Positions 1 through 5,829 of a DNA stretch of 9,346 bases are shown piece after piece; the stretch's first letter is position 1; each line of letters opens with the position of its first letter. The position numbers and the translations under genes are program-made. Location: NCBI RefSeq assembly GCF_946222985.1, contig NZ_CAMIFY010000076.1:1-9346 (forward strand). Reading direction: 5' to 3'. The notes under the pieces were generated by a model, which worked only from the letters and a program-made list of their open reading frames with translations, was not told the origin of the DNA and did no database searches. This stretch comes from an uncultured Corynebacterium sp. Its GTDB lineage: Bacteria > Actinomycetota > Actinomycetes > Mycobacteriales > Mycobacteriaceae.

Positions 1-30
1 GGCCCGTCGCACCTCGCGTGACGACGGGCC
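1..30 (-). terminator. Hairpin downstream of murB, probable terminator
   Basis: A perfect 9-bp inverted repeat, GGCCCGTCG (1-9) and CGACGGGCC (22-30), encloses a 12-base loop. It begins 26 bases past the murB stop codon, in the direction of murB transcription. The bases that would form a U-tract on the minus strand lie outside the window, so termination cannot be confirmed. No T-run follows the stem on the plus strand. Confidence 0.5.
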
Positions 31-56
31 GACCCGCCTCGCCGTTCCTCCCCGAA

Positions 57-1202
<1,146 letters not shown>

Positions 1203-1207
1203 CACGT

Positions 1208-1213
1208 TAGTAT
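1208..1213 (+). promoter_or_regulatory. -10 element of the DUF2505 gene (leaderless)
   Basis: TAGTAT fits the actinobacterial TANNNT -10 pattern and is followed by 7 bases (CGGGTGC) and the ATG at 1221. Transcription would start at or next to the start codon. No convincing -35 is visible; CTGATT at 1184-1189 is a weak candidate. It shares five bases with the murB -10 on the other strand. Confidence 0.6.
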
Positions 1214-1214
1214 C
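1209..1214 (-). promoter_or_regulatory. Possible -10 element of murB, overlapping the divergent -10
   Basis: Read on the minus strand this is GATACT, four of six matches to TATAAT, with the A at position 2 and T at position 6 kept. Six bases separate it from the GTG at 1202. It overlaps the TAGTAT of the opposite promoter by five bases. The -35 region is poor, so the call rests on position and on the same arrangement at other genes in the window. Confidence 0.45.
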
Positions 1215-1220
1215 GGGTGC

Positions 1221-1724
1221 ATGGCTTCCCACACCGAAATCACCGCCAACGTCAACTACGCCCCCGACAAGGTCCATGAGGCCCTGTCGGACGCCAACTA
1301 CTGGACGTACCTGGCCGAGAACCTTTCCACGCCCGCGGGCGAGGTCGTCTCCTTCGACAACGAGGGCGACCGCATCAACGTCGAGCTCAAGCAGACCCTG
1401 GCCACCGACACCCTGCCGGACGCCGTCAAGACCCTGATCAAGAACGACCTCATCGTCGTCCGCAAGATCTCCTGGGGCCCGCTGTCCGACGGCACGGCCG
1501 ACGCCACCGTCGACGCCGACGTCACCGGCATGCCCGTCACCTTCGCCGGCACCCAGAAGCTCACCGCCGCCGGCGACGGCTCGGCGATCGTCACCGGCGC
1601 CGACGTCACCGTCAACGTTCCGATGATGGGCGCCATCCTGGAGCCCAAGGTCGCCGGTGCGGTCGACGGCCTGTTCCAGAAGGAAGCCGGCATCCTGCAG
1701 GAGTACCTGGCCAAGAACGCCTAG
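1221..1724 (+). CDS. DUF2505 family protein
   Basis: This 167-residue soluble protein begins MASHTEITANVNYAPDKV and resembles the DUF2505 family, a conserved actinobacterial group that I expect to have a START/SRPBCC-like helix-grip fold. Such folds bind hydrophobic ligands, but no ligand or function is known to me for this family. The pattern fits: an N-terminal beta strand, helices around YAPDKVHEALSDANYW (13-28), a series of alternating beta strands in the middle, and a long C-terminal helix (about 137-165, ending GILQEYLAKNA). There is no signal peptide or membrane segment. ATG 1221 is preferred over an in-frame GTG at 1191 because the -10 element at 1208-1213 sits 7 bases before it and the extra residues would overlap murB. 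A strong terminator follows at 1793. In M. tuberculosis a DUF2505 gene (Rv0481c, from memory) is also divergent from murB. Confidence 0.85.
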   Translation: MASHTEITANVNYAPDKVHEALSDANYWTYLAENLSTPAGEVVSFDNEGDRINVELKQTLATDTLPDAVKTLIKNDLIVVRKISWGPLSDGTADATVDADVTGMPVTFAGTQKLTAAGDGSAIVTGADVTVNVPMMGAILEPKVAGAVDGLFQKEAGILQEYLAKNA

Positions 1725-1792
1725 TATCCGCCTTTTTCGCCGCGACTCCGCGGCTTCGGGGCTTCGGGGCACTGCGCCCTTGCTTGACGACG

Positions 1793-1829
1793 AACGACCC
1801 GCGCGCCGACCGGCGCCCGGGTCGTTTTT
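1793..1829 (+). terminator. Intrinsic terminator after the DUF2505 gene
   Basis: The outer stem AACGACCCG (1793-1801) pairs with CGGGTCGTT (1818-1826). After one C/C mismatch, the inner stem GCGCC (1803-1807) pairs with GGCGC (1812-1816), with the tetraloop GACC. The 3' arm runs into TTTTT (1825-1829). This is a textbook rho-independent terminator that insulates the next gene's promoter at 1850. The 60 or so bases before it hold only a minor hairpin (1739-1754) and a short GGCTTCGGGG duplication. Confidence 0.9.
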
Positions 1830-1849
1830 CGCGCTTGACGCACTGGCGG

Positions 1850-1855
1850 CATAAT
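1850..1855 (+). promoter_or_regulatory. -10 element of the methyltransferase-like gene (leaderless)
   Basis: CATAAT matches five of six bases of TATAAT and lies 6 bases before the ATG at 1862, so the mRNA probably starts at the start codon. At a 17-bp spacing the -35 would be TTTCGC, which is weak. The TTGACG at 1835-1840 is only 9 bp away and is too close to serve. Confidence 0.65.
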
Positions 1856-1861
1856 CGGCGC

Positions 1862-2692
1862 ATGGCCAATCACGCCCACAACCTGCGTCCGGGGTCGTGG
1901 ACCGGCCCGGGACCGCGCGGCGTGGTCACCCGCGGGACGACGAACGTCAACCGCCTCCGCCGCTGCGACCGGTGGGCGGTCCACCATCCCGGCATTCGCG
2001 CGGTGCTGCGCGGGGTGGACGAGCCGTTGGCCGTCGACGTCGGTTACGGCGCCAGCCATGCGACGACGTGCGAGTGGGCGGCGCGGTTGCGCACCGTCCG
2101 CCCCGACCTCGCGGTGACGGGCCTGGAGATCGACCCGGAGCGGGTGCTGCCGGATCGCGACGGCGTGCATTTCGCCCTCGGCGGGTTCGAGTTGGCGGGG
2201 CTGCGCCCGCACCTGGTCCGCGCATTCAACGTCCTGCGGCAGTACGACGCCGCCGACGTCGACGCCGCGTGGCGCGAAGTCACCGGCCGCATGGCCGACG
2301 GCGGATTGTTCATCGAGGGCACCTGCGACGAACTCGGCCGCCGCTCCGCCTGGGTGCTGCTCGACGCCTCCGGTCCGCGGACGCTGACGATGGCGTGGGA
2401 CCCCATGGACGTCGCAAAGCCCTCCGATCTCGCCGAGCGCCTGCCGAAGACCCTCATCCACCGCAACGTGCCCGGTGAACCGATCCACGCACTGCTCGCC
2501 GACCTCGATCGCGCGTGGGACGTCTGCGCGGGGTGGGCGCCGTACGGGCCGCGGATCCGCTGGCGGCAGGCCATGCGGATGCTTCGCGACGAGGGGCTGC
2601 CGCTGGGCGGGGCCCGCCGACCCGTCCGCGACAACGTGGTCACCGTGCCCTTCGGGTACGTCGCCCCGGAATACGCCGACGGCTTCGCCTGA
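1862..2692 (+). CDS. Class I SAM-dependent methyltransferase-like protein
   Basis: This 276-residue cytoplasmic protein has features of a Rossmann-fold SAM methyltransferase. At residues 57-64 AVDVGYGA corresponds to motif I (consensus DxGxGxG; the last glycine is an alanine here). VTGLEID at 85-91 provides the acidic residue that would bind the ribose hydroxyls. The strand and loop RAFNVLRQY at 120-128 and GRMADGGLFIEGTCDE at 142-157 match the positions of motifs III to V. The substrate cannot be told from the sequence; it is a conserved actinobacterial family that I cannot name. The C-terminal third (about 180-276, ending GFA) is rich in Arg and Trp and may form a family-specific cap. ATG 1862 is chosen because CATAAT lies 6 bases upstream and no ribosome binding site is present. 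It has its own terminator-insulated promoter; the LmeA-like gene follows after 83 bp, also with its own promoter. Confidence 0.75.
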   Translation: MANHAHNLRPGSWTGPGPRGVVTRGTTNVNRLRRCDRWAVHHPGIRAVLRGVDEPLAVDVGYGASHATTCEWAARLRTVRPDLAVTGLEIDPERVLPDRDGVHFALGGFELAGLRPHLVRAFNVLRQYDAADVDAAWREVTGRMADGGLFIEGTCDELGRRSAWVLLDASGPRTLTMAWDPMDVAKPSDLAERLPKTLIHRNVPGEPIHALLADLDRAWDVCAGWAPYGPRIRWRQAMRMLRDEGLPLGGARRPVRDNVVTVPFGYVAPEYADGFA

Positions 2693-2723
2693 GACGGGAC
2701 GGGGCCTGCGACGAAAAGTGGAA

Positions 2724-2737
2724 GTGGGCGAACCCAC
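2724..2737 (+). other. Small hairpin upstream of the LmeA-like gene promoter
   Basis: GTGGG (2724-2728) pairs with CCCAC (2733-2737) across a CGAA tetraloop. It lies 32 bases past the methyltransferase stop and 2 bases before the proposed -35. There is no T-tract, so it is a poor terminator; it could be an operator-like palindrome or chance. Confidence 0.3.
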
Positions 2738-2738
2738 A

Positions 2739-2768
2739 TTGGCCCCGCCGGGCGAATTCGGCCATGCT
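2739..2768 (+). promoter_or_regulatory. Promoter of the LmeA-like gene
   Basis: A -35-like TTGGCC (2739-2744) and a -10-like CATGCT (2763-2768) are 18 bp apart. Seven bases separate the -10 from the GTG at 2776, so a leaderless transcript is likely. The ATG at 2764 lies inside the proposed -10, which argues against its use as a start. Confidence 0.5.
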
Positions 2769-2775
2769 GTCTACC

Positions 2776-3606
2776 GTGAACGCCAAGAGGATGAAGACCA
2801 AGAAGAAGAGCGGCGCGGGCTGCGTCGGCACCGCCGTCGGCATCGTGCTGGTGCTGGCCCTGGTGCTCGTCGTCGGTGAAATCGCCCTGCGCATGTTCCT
2901 GGGCAAGGAAATCGCCGACGGTTTCCGCGAATCCCAGGAAGCCCGGGGCGCCCAGGTCACCGAGGACGTGGAGACGTCGTTCGGCTCGAACCCGGTGCTG
3001 CTGGCGCTGATCACCAACCAGCTGGCCGGCATGGAGCTGCGCGCCCCGTCGACGCTGCAGGTCACCGACCCGCGCGCCGAGGAGGGCACCCCACAGATCA
3101 TCGGGTCGCCGGAAGCGACGATTACGCTCACCGACGTCGACATCTCCAACACCAACAACCCGGTGGCCTCCGGCGTCGAGGTGCTGGCGACGCTGCCCAC
3201 CGACCTGATGATCGCCGAAGCCAACATCCGCGTCTCCGACGCCGCCGGCGGCGGGGGCATCTTCGAGGACCTCATCGCCTCCGCCGTGCGCCTGACCAAC
3301 CTCACCCCGCACCCGGACCGCGGGGTGCTCACCGCCGAATTCTCCGGCGGCCTGGCCACCGTCGACCTGCGCCCGGTCGTGCGCGACGGCGGCGTCACCG
3401 CCGAAGTCGAGGGCGGCTCCGTCCTCGGCGTCGAGGCCGACGGCATCATCTCCCGGTTCGCCGAGGCCGCCGTCGCCGGGCCGGCGCAGCAGATCGGCCA
3501 CGGATTCTCCGTCCGCGACATCGCGGTCGACGGGCAGGGCGTCGTCGTGACGCTCACCGGCGACGACATCGCGCTGTCCGACGTCTCGGCGATCGAGTAC
3601 CGCTAG
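2776..3606 (+). CDS. DUF2993/LmeA family membrane-anchored protein
   Basis: This 276-residue protein has a lysine-rich N-terminus (KRMKTKKK), one hydrophobic segment at about residues 16-36 and a long extracytoplasmic part, so it is probably anchored in the membrane with its bulk outside. The outer part is beta-rich with GVEVLATLPTDLMIAEANIR at about 133-152, features expected of the DUF2993 family. That family includes mycobacterial LmeA, a phospholipid-binding periplasmic protein needed for mannan elongation of lipomannan and lipoarabinomannan. A role in envelope lipid or lipoglycan maintenance is an inference. The C-terminus ends VSAIEYR with no second membrane segment. GTG 2776 is preferred because of the promoter spacing; ATG 2764 would add four residues. 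The gene converges on the DeoC-family gene, with a hairpin at 3627 between them. Confidence 0.75.
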   Translation: MNAKRMKTKKKSGAGCVGTAVGIVLVLALVLVVGEIALRMFLGKEIADGFRESQEARGAQVTEDVETSFGSNPVLLALITNQLAGMELRAPSTLQVTDPRAEEGTPQIIGSPEATITLTDVDISNTNNPVASGVEVLATLPTDLMIAEANIRVSDAAGGGGIFEDLIASAVRLTNLTPHPDRGVLTAEFSGGLATVDLRPVVRDGGVTAEVEGGSVLGVEADGIISRFAEAAVAGPAQQIGHGFSVRDIAVDGQGVVVTLTGDDIALSDVSAIEYR

Positions 3607-3626
3607 CCCCGTTCACGCCCACCCGA

Positions 3627-3658
3627 AAGCCGCCGCGGTTCGATCACCGCGGCGGCTT
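3627..3658. terminator. Bidirectional terminator hairpin
   Basis: A perfect 13-bp stem, AAGCCGCCGCGGT (3627-3639) with ACCGCGGCGGCTT (3646-3658), has the 6-base loop TCGATC. It begins 20 bases past the LmeA-like stop and 70 bases past the DeoC-family stop on the other strand. The tails are short (TT or TTT on either strand), so it can act for both convergent genes, though the U-tracts are weak. Confidence 0.7.
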
Positions 3659-3719
3659 CGTCGTTGCCGGGGCCGGGTTCGTTCGCGGGGCCGGCTCGTT
3701 CCCGGGGCGGCTTCGTTTC
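3651..3719. repeat. Degenerate 16-18 base tandem repeat
   Basis: Three to four imperfect units occur between the terminator hairpin and the DeoC-family stop: GGGGCCGGGTTCGTTCGC (3669-3686), GGGGCCGGCTCGTTCCC (3687-3703) and GGGGCGGCTTCGTTTC (3704-3719). The 3' arm of the hairpin plus its flank (3651-3668) looks like a further copy. The region is non-coding as far as I can tell. Confidence 0.5.
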
Positions 3720-3728
3720 GGCGTTCCG

Positions 3729-4442
3729 CTACTGCGGCGGCGCCGGCAGCTGCACGACGTGCGCGCCCGCGGCGAGCAGATCCTCGCCGCTGCCGTCCCC
3801 CGCCACCGCGATGACGCCGATCGACGGCGCCGCCGCGACGATGCGCCGGACCTGCTCCGCTCCCCCGACGCCGCCGGGATGGGAGCCCGTCGCCGTGGCG
3901 ACGGCGTCCGCCCCACCCGCGGCCACCGCCCGCACGATCGCGTCGAAGGCCTCGTCGTCCAGGACCCCGGTGGCGTGCAGCGCGGCCTCGACCACCACCG
4001 TCAACTGCGTTGGCGCGGCCACCGCTCCGCGCAGCGCCACGACCTCCGACAGCACCGCGTTGGCGTCCCCGGCCGCCACCGCGGCCCGATCGAGGACCAC
4101 GGCGACGTCGTGGGCGCCGTGCTCGGCGGCCAGGCGCGCCTCGGCGGCCTTGACCAGGGTGTGCGACCGGCCCGTCGGAAAGCCGCAGACGACGCCCACG
4201 CGCAACCCCTCGGCGGCGTCGGCGTCCCACTGGCCCAGCATCGCCGGATGCACCCGCACGCCCGCGCACCCGGCCCCGGATGCCGCGGCCACCGCCGCAC
4301 GCACGTCGTCGGCGCCCAATTCGGGGTCGAGGACGGCGACGTCGACGGAGGAGGCGGGCACCGTTCGACGCGCCGTGCCGGCCACGGTCGGCGGGGTCGG
4401 GCGCGTCCCCCGCGGCCGCTCGGGATCATTGGCATGGCTCAT
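3729..4442 (-). CDS. deoC: DeoC-family aldolase-like protein lacking catalytic residues
   Basis: Deoxyribose-phosphate aldolase (DeoC) is a TIM-barrel class I aldolase that splits 2-deoxyribose-5-phosphate into glyceraldehyde-3-phosphate and acetaldehyde. This 237-residue protein has the family layout: GCAGVRVHPAMLGQW (58-72), VGVVCGFPTGRSHTLVKAAEA (82-102, the GFP-G motif), a strand at 113-118, LTVVVEAALH (147-156, the family's VIIET strand) and ADAVATATGSHPGG (178-191). The expected active-site residues are missing. The Schiff-base lysine of the KTSTG motif is Ala182, the second lysine (GVKASGG) falls at Ile211/Ala212, and the aspartate of the central strand is Ala114. The initial IDHTLL motif reads VDVAVLD. 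The frame is intact, so this looks like a diverged paralogue or pseudoenzyme. The gene symbol reflects family and gene order only. ATG 4442 lies 7 bases after TACCCT. A proline-rich N-terminal stretch precedes the barrel. Confidence 0.75.
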   Translation of the reverse strand: MSHANDPERPRGTRPTPPTVAGTARRTVPASSVDVAVLDPELGADDVRAAVAAASGAGCAGVRVHPAMLGQWDADAAEGLRVGVVCGFPTGRSHTLVKAAEARLAAEHGAHDVAVVLDRAAVAAGDANAVLSEVVALRGAVAAPTQLTVVVEAALHATGVLDDEAFDAIVRAVAAGGADAVATATGSHPGGVGGAEQVRRIVAAAPSIGVIAVAGDGSGEDLLAAGAHVVQLPAPPQ

Positions 4443-4449
4443 GGACCCC

Positions 4450-4455
4450 AGGGTA
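4450..4455 (-). promoter_or_regulatory. -10 element of the DeoC-family gene (leaderless)
   Basis: On the minus strand this reads TACCCT, which fits TANNNT. Seven bases (GGGGTCC) separate it from the ATG at 4442. No good -35 is visible upstream. It lies 11 bp from the purU -10 on the opposite strand. Confidence 0.5.
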
Positions 4456-4466
4456 GGCGCGACCGC

Positions 4467-4472
4467 TAAAAT
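4467..4472 (+). promoter_or_regulatory. -10 element of purU (leaderless)
   Basis: TAAAAT matches five of six bases of TATAAT and is followed by CCCGGGA and the ATG at 4480. The GGGA next to the ATG is too close to act as a ribosome binding site, so a leaderless mRNA is the simpler reading. The -35 region overlaps the start of the divergent gene and is weak. Confidence 0.65.
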
Positions 4473-4479
4473 CCCGGGA

Positions 4480-5385
4480 ATGACCCGTTCACCGTTGGCC
4501 CAACCCAAGCAGGCACCGCAGGAACGCCAGTACATCCTGACGCTGGGCTGCCCCGACTCGACCGGCATCGTGTCGCACCTGTCCTCGTTCCTCGCCGGAA
4601 TCGGCGCCTGGATCACCGAGGCCCACTTCTTCTCCGACCCCGAGACCGGCTGGTTCTTCACCCGCCAGGCCGTCCGCGCCGACGAGCTGGACATGACGCT
4701 GGAGGAGATCCGCGACGCGTTCCAGCCCATCGTCGAGCAGCTCGGCCCCGAGGCGAAGTGGAAGATCTCGGACAACGGCGTGCCCAAGCGCGCCGTGATC
4801 CTGGTGACCAAGGAAGGCCACTGCCTGCAGGACCTGCTCGGCCGCGTCGGCCAGAACGACTACCCCATGGACATCGCCGCGGTGATCGGCAACCACGACA
4901 ACCTGGAGCCGCTGGCCCGCGCGCACGGCATTCCGTTCCACCACGTGCCGTTCCCGAAGGACGCCGTCGGCAAGCGACGCGCCTTCGACGAGGTCGCCGA
5001 GCTCGTCAACGCCGAGAACCCCGACGCCATCGTGCTGGCGCGGTTCATGCAGATCCTGCCGCCCGACCTGTGCGAGATGTGGGAGGGCCGCGCGATCAAC
5101 ATCCACCACAGCTTCCTGCCGTCGTTCATGGGCGCGCGGCCGTATCACCAGGCGCACAAGCGCGGCGTGAAGCTCATCGGAGCGACCTGCCACTACGCGA
5201 CGTCGGATCTCGACGACGGTCCGATCATCGAGCAGGACGTCATCCGCGTCTCCCACAAGGACACCCCGCGCGACATGCAGCGCGAGGGCCGCGACGCCGA
5301 GAAGCAGGTCCTCGCGCGCGGTCTGCGCTGGCATCTCGAGGACCGCGTGCAGGTCTACGGCAACCGCACGGTCGTCTTCGAATAG
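4480..5385 (+). CDS. purU: Formyltetrahydrofolate deformylase (PurU)
   Basis: PurU hydrolyses 10-formyltetrahydrofolate to formate and tetrahydrofolate in the cytoplasm, balancing the one-carbon pool and supplying formate. The 301-residue protein has an N-terminal ACT domain at about 17-95 (YILTLGCPDSTGIVSHLSSF, then the FFSDPETGWFFTR strand), which in this family senses methionine or glycine. The formyltransferase-like catalytic domain follows at about 104-300. The catalytic triad of the GART fold is visible: Asn207 and His209 in AINIHHSFLPSFMGARPYHQ and Asp245 in TSDLDDGPII. The IGNHDNL and HHVPFPKD motifs are typical of PurU. Length and order match the family. The start is fixed by the TAAAAT element 7 bases upstream. 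The gene is divergent from the DeoC-family gene over 37 bp and ends at a strong hairpin. It is a single-gene unit. Confidence 0.97.
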   Translation: MTRSPLAQPKQAPQERQYILTLGCPDSTGIVSHLSSFLAGIGAWITEAHFFSDPETGWFFTRQAVRADELDMTLEEIRDAFQPIVEQLGPEAKWKISDNGVPKRAVILVTKEGHCLQDLLGRVGQNDYPMDIAAVIGNHDNLEPLARAHGIPFHHVPFPKDAVGKRRAFDEVAELVNAENPDAIVLARFMQILPPDLCEMWEGRAINIHHSFLPSFMGARPYHQAHKRGVKLIGATCHYATSDLDDGPIIEQDVIRVSHKDTPRDMQREGRDAEKQVLARGLRWHLEDRVQVYGNRTVVFE

Positions 5386-5406
5386 TCCGCTTCCTGTCGA
5401 CGTCGA

Positions 5407-5455
5407 AACACCGGCGGCCCGCTCACCTTTTTCGGGTGAACGGGCCGCCGGTGTT
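5407..5455. terminator. Bidirectional terminator between purU and the DUF2516 gene
   Basis: A perfect 15-bp stem, AACACCGGCGGCCCG (5407-5421) with CGGGCCGCCGGTGTT (5441-5455), continues after a C/A mismatch into TCACC/GGTGA (5423-5427, 5435-5439) with a T-rich loop (5428-5434). T-rich bases follow on the plus strand (GTGTTGTGCTTT) and TTT on the minus strand. It sits 21 bases past the purU stop and 53 bases past the DUF2516 stop, serving both convergent units. Confidence 0.85.
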
Positions 5456-5508
5456 GTGCTTTGCGACGTCGGCGTCGACGCCGTGGCGCGTGCCTGATCG
5501 AGCTGGGG

Positions 5509-5829
5509 CTACCAACCGCCCTGGGCGTTGTCCAGGATGCCCTTGATCTGCGGGCGCACGTCCATCCAGTAGATGCCGGTGATGACCATGCCCGCGATGA
5601 TCGGGATGCCCAGCATCATCCATCCGATGCCGGGGAAGCCGAGGAAGAACGCAGAACCGCCGAGCATGCCGGCCCAGATGCCCTTGCTCTTGCGGTCGGC
5701 GGCGTCGAAGGCGTCGGCTCGGGTCGTCAGGACCAGGACCAACCCCGCGATCGCGGCGATCGCGATGAGCATGGGCAGGCCGATCCGGAAGACCACGTCG
5801 ATGATCTGGCTGAGGGAGATGATGCTCAT
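5509..5829 (-). CDS. DUF2516 family membrane protein
   Basis: This 106-residue integral membrane protein begins MSIISLSQIIDVVFRIGLPM. Three hydrophobic segments are visible, at about 10-34, 50-68 and 70-88, with a short charged loop (TRADAFDAADRKSKG) between the first two and a polar tail ending NAQGGW. The layout and the ADAFDAADRKSK loop are those of DUF2516, an actinobacterial family of unknown function. The start ATG overlaps the stop of the HBHA-like gene in an ATGA (5826-5829), which indicates one transcript and coupled translation. A GAGG lies about 12 bases before the ATG, inside the upstream gene. In M. tuberculosis the gene after hbhA (Rv0476, from memory) encodes a similar small membrane protein, so the pairing seems to be conserved, which suggests a joint function at the envelope. 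Confidence 0.85.
   Translation of the reverse strand: MSIISLSQIIDVVFRIGLPMLIAIAAIAGLVLVLTTRADAFDAADRKSKGIWAGMLGGSAFFLGFPGIGWMMLGIPIIAGMVITGIYWMDVRPQIKGILDNAQGGW

Noticed and set aside
1739..1754. Hairpin GCCGCG/CGCGGC as the DUF2505 terminator
   Set aside because: The stem is 6 bp with no T-tract after it; the hairpin at 1793-1829 with a T-run is much better.
1203..1772. Extension of the murB frame upstream through the DUF2505 gene
   Set aside because: The extra 190 residues are the antisense of the DUF2505 gene, show no MurB similarity, and the MurB motifs start right after position 1202.
1835..1840. TTGACG as the -35 of the methyltransferase promoter
   Set aside because: It is only 9 bp from the -10 CATAAT, far short of the usual 16-19 bp.
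2044..3501. A 485-codon open frame on the minus strand
   Set aside because: It is antisense to the methyltransferase and LmeA-like genes, with no recognisable domain and repetitive composition.
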